64,000 bases of DNA from positions 1,613,238,859 through 1,613,302,858 of the forward strand of contig NC_056725.1 in the NCBI RefSeq assembly GCF_019279795.1. The letters are read 5' to 3'. Position numbers and translations under genes: made by a program. This document shows positions 1-10,552 of the stretch, piece by piece. Source of the DNA: Protopterus annectens (Eukaryota > Chordata > Ceratodontiformes > Protopteridae). The notes under the pieces were generated by a model, which saw nothing but the letters and a program-made list of their open reading frames with translations, made no database searches and was not told the origin of the DNA. The stretch's first letter is position 1. Each line of letters begins with the position of its first letter.

Positions 1-355
1 AGAGGACCTAGGACCGATCCCTGTGGGACACCACTTATAACTGGTCAGAAGTCAGATTTGGACTCATGAATCACAGTGTGGGTTCTATCAGTGAGCCAGG
101 TGGCAAACAATCTTATTACATAGGTGTATATGCCTAGTTTAGTGAGTCTATCTATGATTCCTAGTTGGCTTGAGAAGTAGATGCCAAACAGGAGAGGACC
201 TAAGACCGATCCCTGTAGGACACCACTTGTAACTGGTCAGTAGTCAGATTTGGACTCCTGAATCACAGTGTGGGTTCTGTCAGTGAGCCAGTTGGCAACC
301 CATCTTATTACATAGGTGTATATGCCTAGTTTAGTGAGTCTATCTATGATTTCTG
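1..355. repeat. 192 bp tandem duplication inside LINE copy A
   Basis: Positions 1-163 recur at about 193-355 with few changes; both start AGAGGACCTA and run through the same RT codons. The linking piece 164-192 reads as the sequence that should precede position 1, so the unit is 192 bp in direct tandem, with the first copy cut by the window edge. Confidence 0.8.
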
Positions 356-1345
356 AGTGAGGGATGCTGTTGAAGGCTTTGGCAAGATCTAGGTAGGCTG
401 TGTTGCCCTCATCCACAACTCTGGTGACAGACTCGAAGAAGTCTGTCAGGTTGAGCAGGCATGATCTACCTTTCACAAACCCATACTGCGTGGGGTCCAG
501 AGTCTGGAGATTCCCTATGTCCTTATTTATAAGGTCCATGATGATGTGCTCCATAGCCTTACATATCAGACTAGTCAGGCTAATGGGGTGGTGGTTCCCG
601 GGGTCTGTAGTCGCTCCCCCTTTATGGAGTGGGATGACCGTAGCAGTTCACCATTTGGTAGGAACAAAGCCTTAAATGAGGTTGTGATTGAACAGGGTAC
701 TCAGGTGTGGCGCCAGTTCACTTTGTAATTCATGTAGAACACAGCCAGGGATATTATCAGGTCCCATGGTAGCTGTATTTTTGGCTTTGGACAGTGTGGT
801 TTTTACCTGTGTAGCCATGAATATAGGGACTTGGCCTTCCTCAGGTATTGTGATAGGCCTTCCTCAGGTATTGTGATAGGCCTTTTAGGGGGTGAAAAGG
901 CGGTATAGTTTCCACTGAACCTGTCAGCCAATATGTTGGCAATAGCAGTTGGTTCTGTATATGTATCGCCATTGTGCTGTAACTGCAACGAAATCGGAGT
1001 ATTGCCATGTAGATTCTTGACATAACTATAGAATGCCTTGTGGTTGTCTTTAGAATCTGCAGCAATTTTGTTTTCATAACTAGCTTTAGAGGATTTGATG
1101 ATGGATCTCAGTTTTTTGCCAAGGCTAACAAAGGAGTTTTTCCAGTTTTTTCCTTCAGTTGTAGAGTTGTTTTTATGGTGGGGGACCACCATATTGGCTT
1201 CTTTTTTTTTGGAGGATAGCCTCTTGGTTCTGTTTGATATGGCCAGTTCCATGCACTTGTGTATTTGCTCATACAGTGCATTGGTGTATGATTCAGCAGT
1301 CATGCACCTATTTTCCATTTGCATGTGTGTCGTGAAGTTAGCCAC
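1..1345 (-). pseudogene. Reverse transcriptase part of LINE copy A, broken
   Basis: The RT copies LINE RNA into DNA at a nicked target. The minus-strand open segment at 237-554 shows the RT finger motif FVKGRSC and the first catalytic Asp block LDLAKAFNSIPHS, followed by the family signature RWVANWLTDRTH. The segment at 803-1345 is the linker between endonuclease and RT, with KASYENKIAADSKDNHKAFY, which recurs in the other copies. Frames change between 555 and 802. The FADD block lies beyond the window edge. A 192 bp tandem duplication disturbs the left end. The copy is clearly not functional. Confidence 0.8.
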
Positions 1346-1352
1346 CTCTGTT

Positions 1353-2059
1353 TTAGAAGCCCAAAATTGGCTTTGGAGAATTTTTTAAGGTGGTTTCCTT
1401 TGGGGGGAGTGAGGGTGGGATATGGATATCCATGGTGATTAGCATGTGGTCAGATCTGACCAGGGAGGAGTTGATTACTGGTGTAGAGAAATGGTTACCC
1501 TTGTTAGTAATGACCAAGTCAAGGATGTTTCTACCCCTGGTGGGGGCAATAATGAGTTGGTCAAGAGCATTGGAATTAATGAATTCCAGAAAACATTGAG
1601 CAAGTGTGTTGGTACACCAGTAATTTTTCCAGTTAATGGAGGGGTAGTTAAAGTCTCCCGGTATAAGAGTATTGGGTTGTATGCTAATATTTTCCAGTGT
1701 GTTTAGGAATGTGGAGTGGGAGTCTTGGGACATGGTGGGGGATCTATAGCAGGGTACAACCTGGACTTCAGTTTTACCCAGTGTTAATTGTACCTGAAGT
1801 ATCTCTGATGCGTTATGTTGGGCTACTGGTCTGGAGGTTTGCATATCCTTTATGAATATGGAGACACCACCACCTTTAATGCTTCGGCCCAGGTTTAGGG
1901 GCCTAAAGGTGTGCTATGAATTATAGCCTGGTAGTGCGGGGAGCTCTCCAGAGCCTTGAACCAGGTCTCAGTCACTTCACAAATGTCTATGTTCTCCATT
2001 TTAAGGAGTGCTTCGAGTGAATGCATTTTGAGATTTAGACTTCTAGCACTGAGTAGCAT
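1353..2059 (-). pseudogene. APE-type endonuclease of LINE copy A, broken
   Basis: This domain nicks the target DNA to prime reverse transcription. On the minus strand the segment starting near 2059 gives LSARSLNLKMHSLEALL and EVTETWFKA (the active-site Glu block). The segment at 1353-1844 gives CYRSP, PGDFNYPSINW (catalytic DFN), ILDLVITN and VRSDH (catalytic SDH). These blocks stand in the normal order of LINE endonucleases. A frame break at about 1845-1895 separates the two pieces, so the copy is dead. Confidence 0.82.
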
Positions 2060-2209
2060 AACCCTCAGATTGTGTTTGCTTGTAGTTGTTATGGTGGTAA
2101 TTTTGTCTTTAGGACATTGCCTAAAAAAGGCACTATAGGGGTGGCAAGAGCCTTGGCCAGTATCCGGAATCCCTGGGGTGACAGGTGCAGGCCATCCCCA
2201 GCAAAGCAT

Positions 2210-2412
2210 TGGATGGGAAACCGGAAATTCATCCCTGGTTTGCTACCTATGTCTCTAATGGACAGAGGTAACCTGTAAATGGTTCATCTCCCAGGCCCTT
2301 GCTTACACTTATCAAATCTATCAGAACTTGTCAGAGATTTGGGATGCATGGCTAGGCTTAAAAAGGCCCTTGTGGTTGTTAGCTTAGTAAACACCTATGA
2401 ACCTATGAACAA
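2210..2412 (+). mobile_element. CR1-like LINE 3' end, sense part of copy A
   Basis: Plus-strand 3' terminal sequence of the same LINE. It matches the end of copy D (about 59685-59878) through the ORF2 end and short 3' UTR, with the shared stretch GTGGTTGTTAG, and ends in a repeated CTATGAAC octamer. Octamer tails are typical of CR1-group LINEs. It abuts the inverted part of copy A. Confidence 0.8.
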
Positions 2413-3161
2413 GTCTATAACACCAATGCTTGTTGTGAAAGCAATTGCCTGTAGTTTCTTGTGGTGGGTGTAATATAAGTTCAGCCTTGATAGCATCCTT
2501 CTCTAAGTAGAGTCCATGTTATTGGCCAGAGTTTAGTGAAGGCCCTTTCTCCTATAGTAGTACCAAAAAACATCATCTCAAAGTAATGCCTTCACCCCGA
2601 CTTCCTCTCAATGAGTATGATGATTCTGTAGTTTGTAAGGTTAGTTTTAGTGGTGGGCATTGGCCCACCATTATAACTGAACAACTGAATGAGTAACATA
2701 GTAGATTGGCTAGTAACCAGTAGTCAGTGAAATTTCTTTAAGAGATCACAGTGATGGGTATGCTTGTTGCCTTGAAATTCAAAATGGCAGATTTTGTTTT
2801 CCAGTGCTGTAGCTTTGTGTGCTGATACCACAGTAATAACTAGCATAAAACTAATGACCGCAGTAGTGGTAAGACTGATAGTATGCTTATGCATTATTCC
2901 AACATAAATTATTTAACACATTCTGGCTTTATGATACTCATTCCTATTTCTCTGGATGCACTCTTTTCCAGGAAGTTTGTATATTGTTGCAATTGTATAC
3001 AGATTAGTAGCGAAACTTATTTTAATGGCAATTTCATAGTATGGGTTGTCATAGTTGTACTGCTGAACTGTGCCTTGATACAGCTATGTTTTCTCTGTCA
3101 TTTTATTGACTCAGTTAATTGACTTAAACTGATGTCTTTTTTTTTTGTTTTGTTTTTTCAG
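2413..3161 (+). other. CACNA1I: CACNA1I intron sequence, no gene seen
   Basis: Non-coding sequence before the first visible exon. It ends in a T-rich tract and CAG (3132-3161), a good polypyrimidine tract and splice acceptor. No other feature was recognised. Confidence 0.6.
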
Positions 3162-3317
3162 ATCTTGACACAGGAAGACTGGAATGTGGTTTTGTATAAT
3201 GGAATGGCCTCTACTTCCCCATGGGCTGCTCTCTATTTTGTAGCTCTGATGACATTTGGCAATTATGTCCTTTTTAACTTACTTGTTGCCATCTTAGTAG
3301 AAGGCTTTCAAGCAGAG
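3162..3317 (+). CDS. CACNA1I: T-type calcium channel exon: domain II pore loop and S6
   Basis: The exon encodes 52 residues of a voltage-gated T-type (Cav3) calcium channel in the plasma membrane. It opens with ILTQEDWN, where the Glu is the domain II selectivity-filter residue, then YNGMAST, then the S6 helix with [20 protein letters not shown]. These are hallmarks of Cav3 domain II. The acceptor is a T-rich tract plus CAG at 3159-3161, and the donor is GAG|GTAGGG at 3317/3318. The exon is 156 nt, phase 0 at both ends, with no stop. The following exons fit Cav3.3 (CACNA1I) better than CACNA1G or CACNA1H, but this exon alone would not separate the paralogues. Confidence 0.92.
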
Positions 3318-3417
3318 GTAGGGAACTATTTTTATTTTATTATTTCGGTCAACAACAAAAAGTGTTATTACCAGCTACCGTGATGTTTGCAAGGGGAGTG
3401 TGCAGGTGTGTGCTCGC

Positions 3418-3481
<64 letters not shown>

Positions 3482-3503
3482 CACTGTATTTATAGTCTGA
3501 AAA

Positions 3504-3575
<72 letters not shown>

Positions 3576-3667
3576 TTATTCGTATGCAGTTAGTTCATTT
3601 GCAGGTATCTCATCTTAGATGCTACAGTCATTCAGAAATATAATGTTATAAAAATGTATATTTTCAG
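3318..3667 (+). other. CACNA1I: 350 bp CACNA1I intron with facing microsatellites
   Basis: Short intron between two phase-0 exon ends, GTAGGG donor and TTTTCAG acceptor. Most of it is a GT array followed by an AC array (listed separately). Confidence 0.85.
3420..3574. repeat. Facing (GT)n and (AC)n arrays
   Basis: About 60 bp of GT at 3420-3479, a 26 bp spacer and about 69 bp of AC at 3506-3574. The two arrays are reverse complements, so single strands or the pre-mRNA could fold into a hairpin of up to about 60 pairs. The cysteine/valine and threonine/histidine ORFs here are artefacts of the repeat. Confidence 0.97.
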
Positions 3668-3758
3668 GGAGATGCCAACTACTCGTATTCAGATGAAGAG
3701 CAAAGTTCTTCCAACTCTGAAGAGTGTGAAAGATCTAGAGAACTGCATCATCTGTCTG
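3668..3758 (+). CDS. CACNA1I: T-type calcium channel exon: start of II-III loop
   Basis: The 91 nt exon encodes GDANYSYSDEEQSSSNSEEC and continues to a HHLS end. It forms the acidic, Ser-rich cytoplasmic segment just after domain II S6. The GDAN start and SYSDE(E/D)QSSS run are what Cav3.3 carries at this point; Cav3.1 and Cav3.2 differ. The acceptor is TTTTCAG at 3661-3667, and the donor is TCTG|GTAAAG at 3758/3759. The exon begins in phase 0 and ends after the first base of a codon. The next exon, 42.7 kb away, supplies exactly the two missing bases. Confidence 0.9.
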
Positions 3759-5509
3759 GTAAAGGTGGAATTCTTTAAATTTACAGAAAGTGCACTGAGT
3801 GCTGTTGTGGCAATGTAAACTGTAAGTTATATGCACAGATAATCTGTTCTTTGTCCTTCTGTGAACTAGAAAGGAATGCAGAATCCAACATTTTAATGTT
3901 TTTATCTCTGATCTGGAAGACTGTGCTAGTTATTGTTATATCCCCAGTGTACAGAATGAAAGTGTACATGACTGTCTTTAATGAAAGGGATATTTATATT
4001 TCACTACTAGACAAAACTATTATAAATTAGTTCTATGGCACTAGAACAGGGTAATAGAATCTGATTTCAATCGAACAGCTTTCACCTTCTAATTTTCAAT
4101 TAATATTTGAAGTCATTGGAACTGGACTACATAGACATGTCATACTCTACCTAAAATTACTACTGGTGTTTTAAGTTTTTAAGTTCATAGTTAAATATAA
4201 ATAATTTTGTTTCACAGTAACACATTAGAATTTTTCATCTTCTGACAGATTAAAAGCCTTTGTTGTAATGCATATGAAATCCTGATTGTACTTATAAGCA
4301 GATACATTTTTAAAATGTGATGTCTTCAGCAGTAATAAATTCAGCCTTCATAGGTTGTGTTTTTGCCCTCCTGGAAACTTAGAAGTGAATGAACAGTCAG
4401 TGACAGGGTTGCAAGGCATCTCTGTTCACTGGAGTGACTCTGCAACAGATAGGCCCGGTTAGATTTGTGGTGAAGAATGTTCCAAATTCTTAATAAGTAG
4501 AAATGATCTTACTGCATTATGTTAACAAGATCCAAGTAAATCTGCAGGAGGTGGTCCTGTTTGATCAGCTGCAGAACCATCATATAAAAGCAAGTTAAAG
4601 TCTAGATCTAAAATAATTATATTTTATATCACTTTAGAAAGCTGAATAGAATCCCTGTCTGGACTACATTAATATTAGATCAGACCATACCTGGGCTGTG
4701 ATTTTCTCACCGTCCTTAGCAGCACTATTTATTTTTTGGCATAGCACAACTCAGTTACACCCTTAAGACACAGCATTGCCATAACTCACTTGCTGGATTT
4801 TGTAGTGGAATACTAAGGCTTAAGGCAAACATGCTGTCCTCATTTTTAATTCAATTATGAGCGTCTTACTTCATCAGAATTGTATCTTCCCCACCTTCTG
4901 TAGGATTTGTGAAAAGTCTATACCTCTTAATAGGAGAAACAATTCCTCTTGTATTCTAGGAAAAAACCTTAGTGCCATCTGGGACATATCTTTTGCTAAC
5001 AAAGTGTCTGGATAGTAGAAAAACAAAAATACACTCTGGAGTATGACAACAGTCTATAAATACTTATAGTTTAGATGGTAGGATGTAGAATTCCAGATAG
5101 CACTTCTCTAGAAATACAATAGCACTTAACAGTAGTCAGTAATTTCCTTCTGATCTCCACAATCTTCTGAGAATGTAGCTCAGCAGAGGAAAACAACATG
5201 TGCCTAAACAGGCAGTATCTAAAAAGAGTTTAGGTAAGTGGGGGAAGCTTTTTGAGTGAAAGACTATCTTGATAGAAAAACAAAACAATATACTCTGAAG
5301 TCCTTCATATCTTCAGCATTTATCATCAGTGAAGGTACTGGGTCCCAAGATGATGGTGCTAGAACTGAGAAGATCCGGTCAAAATCAGCCTATCAGTCAA
5401 TTTGTAAAATGTCATTATGACCCTGATATTTCTAGCAAGGTATAATTATCACTGTGTTACTATTTATTTGTTTAACGAAATGTGACGTATGGTTAAAAAG
5501 CCATAGAGA

Positions 5510-5512
<3 letters not shown>
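3759..5512 (+). other. CACNA1I: CACNA1I intron, start of the 42.7 kb intron
   Basis: AT-rich single-copy-looking intron sequence. No open frame, RNA gene or recognisable transposon was seen in it. Confidence 0.6.
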
Positions 5513-5569
<57 letters not shown>

Positions 5570-5574
5570 TTTTT
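5513..5574. repeat. (AT)n microsatellite followed by a T run
   Basis: Alternating AT from 5513 to about 5552, then about 23 T to 5574. Confidence 0.95.
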
Positions 5575-6044
5575 CATGCCTTTCTTTGATGTAAATTCTA
5601 GACTGTATTGTCACTAAATAATCATTTTTGAAATAAGACCACAGTAACAGCTGTCAAGGAAGCTATACAGTTACTTGTATTCCATGCCCCTGAACAGTAA
5701 ATTTCCTCATGAAGTTCCTTTGTCCTTTCACTGGTTTTCACAAATTCATATGATCTTATATTGAAATCCCCGCTCCTTTCATATCTATATCTATATATCA
5801 TCATTCACTCCTTTTTCCTTTTTTTTTCCTACATGTGTTCAGGGTGTCGTGTCTGCTGTCTCCATCTCTCTCGATTCAATGCTTATCTCCTATCTTTTTC
5901 GAAAGTTATGCTTGATTGATGCAGGTCTTTTTCACTCAGCCCATCTATCTTTTTGCTACCTCTTGTCTACTTTTTGTCTGTCCCAGATATTCTTCACTGG
6001 ATTGTCTTCTGCTTTTCTGCGTGTGTCTAAACCACAGTAATCTG

Positions 6045-7512
6045 TCAACTTTGACATTCTCTGCAAATGGAGCTACTTTGTCTTCTGATCTCATTTCTTC
6101 TTATTTCCCACAGTGTGCATTCTACTACCTGTCTCAGGCAATTTATTTCCATCACCTCTAGCTTTCTCAGCTGTTCTACCTTTACTACCCAGGTTTCTAT
6201 ATCTGGTACAGGTTCCACCACTGTTTTGTACACCTTATTTTTCAGCATATTTGGCATTCTTCTGTCATACAATTACCTTGACACTGTGTGACAGTTTGCT
6301 GCAGCCCCATCGATTTTAGCCTTGATTTCCTCAGTCAGACTTCCCTTCTTCTCAACTACCTCTCACAGATACTTGAAGCTGTTAACCTGTTCCACTAGCT
6401 TCCCTCCCATCTCATTTCTCAGCTTCTCCTGATATTCCCATTTGCTGCCATTACACTGTCTTATCTCATTTGCTGAAGTTCTTGCTCAGTCATCTTGTAA
6501 TGTTACATTGTCTGCATACAGTAGGCCACCATATGATGCAGTGGCTTCAGAGCTGAGCCCTGATACATACCCACTCCCACTGGGAACCCCTCTGTGAGAC
6601 TGAACACTGTTCATACTTCAGTCATTGGGTCCATGTATATAGCCTGCACTAATTCTACCAATGCTTCCAGGACTTTGAATCACTGCAGGACTGCCCAAAT
6701 TAGCTTTCTCAGGACCTGGTAATATGCTTTCTTCAAGTCTAGGAATGTCCAGTTCGACTCCTTCCTCATTTCTAGCCTCTTCTTTACTATTTGTTAACAT
6801 GAAAACATAGGGTCAGTTGTGTTGCATCCTGATCTGAATCTGAACTGCTCATCTTCCATTTTACTTTCTACAACTCTGTGTATTCATTTATCGATCAGTC
6901 TGTCTGGAACTTTAATGCAGTGTGGCAGGAGTTTGATACCTGTGCACTATCCACAGTTGTGGCTGGCCCCTTTGTTCTTGTAGACCCGGCCTAGTATGCT
7001 TATCTTCCAGTTATCTGGGATATGCCCTTCTCTCCATACCCTCAAGCCATTTCACCCCTATTTCACCCAACATCTTGATCATATTTGTTATGATGTCGCT
7101 GGTGGTTTTCCTGACTTCATTTTCCTTAGGGTTTTTCTTTCTTCTAGTGTGGGCTCCATCTCTTCTTTCATCATAGGCAGTGTCTGGAGCAGTACAACTT
7201 CTGTGTGGTTTTCTTCATTCAGAAGCTGCTGGAAGTACTCCTTCTATCTGCCTTTGGTGTCTTGTCGACTGGTGAGCAGGATGTTGCTGGCATCCCTTAT
7301 GAGGGGTGTCTAACTGTGTCACCTACTGAGTCAATTTCCAGTAGCTGGTAGAGTGCCTCTAGTGATTTGTTCTTTGCTATTCTAAGTCTTCTCTTAGCTT
7401 CTTTTTTAGCCAGCCAGTGTTCCTTCTTAGCCTGGACTGGGTTTTCTCCCACTTTTTTATGCAAGTCTTCTTTCTTTGGATAACTTTCTGAACTTCTGCA
7501 TTCCACTACCAA
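6045..7512 (-). pseudogene. RTE-like reverse transcriptase remnant
   Basis: Minus-strand fragments in RT order: KKEHWLAKKEAKRRLRIAKN (basic linker, near 7400), a TTDPMF-like block near 6830, LDLKKAYYQVLR near 6730 (catalytic Asp block, read across frames), VGMYQGSALKP near 6560 (the RT motif with QG) and the C-terminal KVYKTVVEP...IETWVVK block near 6200. The YxDD block was not found and may be lost. Multiple frameshifts and stops show long decay. Such proteins reverse transcribe their own RNA at the target site; this copy cannot. Confidence 0.65.
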
Positions 7513-7539
7513 CTTTCCTTATGTACCTTATATTCATAC

Positions 7540-8060
7540 CTGCTTCAACCACATATCTGTGCTATAGTCCTCAAAATTACTGTTTTGAGGCCCTGCCATT
7601 TGTCTTCATATTCAGCTATTTCCTCTTCTTCTTGAGGTGCAAGAGTAATGAGTAATTCCTTGAACGCCTGTGCTTTCTCTTTAATCTACCAGATCTTCAG
7701 CCTTGTCTTTGTTGACCTTTAGGCCTTCTCTGACCACTACTTGCAGTTGATTGTAGCAGCCAGTGGTTTATGCTGTGGGCTGACTCTTTCATTGGAGATG
7801 ACTTTGCAATTGCTGATTCTACTCCTCCCCTTCACCCTTTCCTTACTTGGAGGAAGTCTATCCGAGTTTCATTTTGGCCACTTTTGTATGAGATTTTATG
7901 ACTGTCTCTCCAGCTGAACCATGTGCTGGCCACCATCAAGGCATGTGCCAGACAGAAGTCTAGTATAACCACTCTTTTATTCCTGTTCCCCACACATGTG
8001 TGCCACAGCAGTCCTCATATCCCATTATGTCCTTCCCAATATCCCAAGCCAAGTGGCTTT
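7540..8060 (-). pseudogene. RTE-like endonuclease C-terminal remnant
   Basis: Minus-strand reading across several frames recovers a pattern like ...IDF.QVRK...CKVIS.ERVSPQHKPL, which matches the end of APE-type endonucleases of RTE-like LINEs (a QIDY.LVRK...GE...QHRPLV pattern). No continuous frame remains. It lies directly upstream, in minus-strand sense, of the RT remnant. Confidence 0.5.
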
Positions 8061-8429
8061 GATACACTTCCCTTTCGTCTTGTTTCCTAAGTAAATAGGA
8101 TGTTCAGCTTTTTCTTACCATAATGTCATCCACTTCCAAGCTCCATCCTGTCAGTAAACCTACCCTGAACGTAGCAATACTTAGTTCATATATGGCAGAT
8201 TGATTTGTTTTACATCTAGTATTCACTCAGAGGGCGAGTGGACATTGGCCAGCCAGTAGCCTATTGACCCTGGGCTGCTAGGCTTTGTGTTGTTAACACA
8301 CTGGTCATTAGGGGCACATACAACCTTCGACTGTTAACATGGGTTGCTGGCATAGATCAGACTAGGCCAGGTCTTCAAGCCATTTATTGGTGGCAAATGC
8401 CCAAGTCCTTCTTTGTCGAATCACTTAGA
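8061..8429. other. Unassigned sequence between LINE and SINE
   Basis: No gene or known repeat was recognised. It may be more of the 5' part of the RTE-like element. Confidence 0.4.
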
Positions 8430-8772
8430 GTCAATTTTTACTCAGTTGAGAGGCTAGTCCTGACATGGCATGCAGTCTGTGATCCATGTTCTATCTTGTG
8501 GATACTGCTCATTACAGTTGATGTCCAAAGCAGATGTTCTGTAAAACTCTTCCCCCCTATAGGCACCATCTAGAGTCTGTACTGCAGTCCACAGCACCAT
8601 CCTTTGGTGAATTTCAGATGGGAACACTCGGCATGTTTTTGGAGATGAGGAAACTCCACAGAGACACAGGAAGAACATACAAACAGCTTACAGGCATTGG
8701 CTAAAGGTCAGGATTGAATCTTGTACCTTGTGCATGGGAGGCAAAGACCATAAGCATTATGCCAACTGGTCC
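8430..8772 (-). mobile_element. tRNA-derived SINE with L2-type body
   Basis: On the minus strand the element starts near 8772 with a tRNA-like head. The A box TGGCATAATGC is the complement of 8754-8764, and the B box AGATTCAATCC is the complement of 8711-8721, the right spacing for an internal RNA polymerase III promoter. The body carries a GTTCTTCCTGTGTCT...GTTTCCTC stretch (complement of about 8640-8672), found in many fish and amphibian SINEs and L2-type tails. The 3' end is not certain. Confidence 0.65.
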
Positions 8773-8849
8773 TATATCTGTATCAGTATAGACATATACT
8801 TAAACGTCTGCAATGACTTCAAGATCTGTAGAATCTTCATTTAGCAATA
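8773..8849. other. Short spacer, nothing recognised
   Basis: Seventy-odd bases between the SINE head and the A-rich 3' end of the next LINE. Confidence 0.4.
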
Positions 8850-9309
8850 CGAGCAGCTATTAAATTTGTTTAATTCAAATTTATTCAATCAACCCAAAAC
8901 AATGTAAACAAAATTTTTACACAATCCACACTTTCTTTCCTAATGCTGGTCCATTCATTCCCCTTTAATTTACCCCCCACCCCCACCAAATTATATTACA
9001 GCCAGACTCCGCCTGTAGCTAGGGATTTTATTAAATTGATAAATTTAAGAAACTATTAATTTCTACCAATACCTTATATTGTACATCAAACAAACCTCCT
9101 CATTTTTCTATCTTCTACTTCCTTTCAGTTACCCATGACTAGACCCACTTTTTATTTACAATGCTTTCCCTCCAAACTTACACACTACCCCTTTCAACTC
9201 CATATGAACTTATATCTATTATATATAGATTTACATAAATCTGAACCTAAACTTCTACTGCCTCCCCCCATCAGTAACCCTTTGGCACATTAGTTTCCTC
9301 TGTCAACTC

Positions 9310-9720
9310 TTGCTCTGCTTCCCCCACTGTCATCCATCCCACCCATATTTTCTTAAGTTTGGGCATGATCTTCCTTCTACTTCCCTCATCTCCTCCTCCA
9401 TCAGAACTCACATCAGCTGTTGCACCTCTTTGCTTTCAGTGCCTCCTCCTTCTACTTCTTCACTGCCTTCTTGGCAATTATCATCAGCAATCCTATCCTT
9501 ACTTTTTCATTTTCTGCTACATCTTTCGTGTAGCCTACCAAAACCAGCTTTCTTCTTAACCAAATCTCCCTCATGCCCACTTCCTTCATTCTCACCAAAA
9601 GTTCCTCCTTAAAAACTCTTAATCCCCATACACTACAAAACTATATGACTGTGTATCCCTTTCTTCTCTACATCTCAAACATAGAGCCCCCACCCTCCCT
9701 CTGGAAATATTTGGGCTATA
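9310..9720 (-). pseudogene. L1/Tx1-like ORF2 C-terminal remnant
   Basis: Minus-strand reading near 9690 gives GALCLRCREERDTQSYSFVV, resembling the C-terminal Cys/His segment of Tx1 and L1 ORF2 (C..C...ET..H..F.C pattern). The flanking codons are basic and Glu-rich with many stops. The plus-strand 100-residue ORF here is antisense. Confidence 0.5.
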
Positions 9721-10416
9721 CCGACCACTGTATAAAAATACTTGTGTGAACACTTCCATGCAAAAATATGGAACTTTCAAACTTTAGTTATATACTTTGG
9801 AAGTAATAGCATATTTCCCCACACCTCTGTGTGTATAATCTCCCCTAATTAAATTTCCCATCTTAATTTCAATTCCTTTCCACCTGTCTACATGCTCTGT
9901 TTACCCACCTCTACCTATGTTCATTTACCCAACCATACTCATCCCCTCTCTTTGTCTACTTTCTATTTCCAATATTAAGTCGGGTGCTGAGACACCTTCA
10001 TGCAGCTCCCCCCTATCATTCTATACTGGATTCTTTAATCCTTGATATTCTCATTCCAAATTAATATCCAATTGAATCTCCCCTTACTTTCTGCAAATCC
10101 TTCAGCCTACCCCCTACCTGCACTTAATCCCAATATCTCACTACAGTTTGCCTCTTCAAGCATCTCCATACCATCAGCTCATCCTCCACCTCCCTCCACA
10201 GTCTACCTATCAGTGCACCCTAATTCTCCATCTCAGCGAGCCTTCACCACACCACGTTATCCATATCCCTTCTTATTTGAGTTGTCCATCCTAACTTAAC
10301 CTCTTTCTGTGTCCTTTTTAATAAAATTTCCAACAAGTCAATGCCTTCCCTTAATAAATCCTCCTTCTACTTTATCCATTTTTCTACTCCACCAAATAGT
10401 TCACATTAACCATCTT

Positions 10417-10552
10417 GGGTTGGGAGGGTGGCCTAATGGTTAAGCGGTTTGCCTTACAAACACAAGGTGCATGGTTTGAGTCTCACAAGGGATAATTGGC
10501 TAGGCTTACAATGGCTTGCAAGGGCAGTTAGCCTAGTACTAACCTATGAACA
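10417..10552 (+). mobile_element. tRNA-derived SINE with CR1-like LINE tail
   Basis: About 136 bp. The head is tRNA-like: A box TGGCCTAATGG at 10429-10439 and B box GGTTTGAGTCT at 10473-10483, correctly spaced for an internal polymerase III promoter. The tail at 10494-10552 (GGCTAGGCTTACAATG..., GCCTAGTACTAACC, TATGAAC) copies the 3' end of the CR1-like LINE family in this window, as at 47544-47600 and 47690-47755 and the complement of 20222-20290. A SINE sharing the 3' end of a LINE is normally moved by that LINE's enzyme. It interrupts the antisense L1/Tx1-like LINE. Confidence 0.82.

Larger units (their letters stand above)
1..2209 (-). mobile_element. CR1-like LINE copy A, inverted main part
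   Basis: Decayed non-LTR retrotransposon read on the minus strand, cut by the left window edge. From right to left it holds the end of the ORF1 esterase region (about 2060-2209), the apurinic-type endonuclease (1353-2059), the pre-RT linker (803-1345) and the RT core (about 1-800). It belongs to the same family as the copies at 20222-23745, 51953-55035 and 56290-59880, with the same protein motifs. At 2210 the orientation flips and a plus-strand 3' end of the same family follows, which is the arrangement left by a 5' inversion during insertion. Assignment to the CR1 group rests on RT and endonuclease motifs and on the esterase ORF1 seen in copy B. Confidence 0.85.
5826..8060 (-). mobile_element. 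RTE-like LINE, heavily decayed
   Basis: Read on the minus strand, this stretch holds the end of an endonuclease domain (about 7540-8060), an RT domain (about 6300-7512) and the typical RT tail KVYKTVVEPVPDIETWVVK (6045-6272). The part at 5826-6040 is the 3' UTR. Every few dozen codons carry a stop or shift. The plus-strand ORFs in this interval are antisense shadows. Clade placement is by resemblance of the KVYKTVV...ETW tail and the LEKAYDRVP-like block to RTE-type RTs. Confidence 0.7.

Noticed and set aside
3368-3643. ORFs of alternating Cys/Val or Thr/His
   Set aside because: Pure microsatellite translation.
5432-5614. Minus-strand ORF with Tyr/Ile run
   Set aside because: Product of the AT array and T run.
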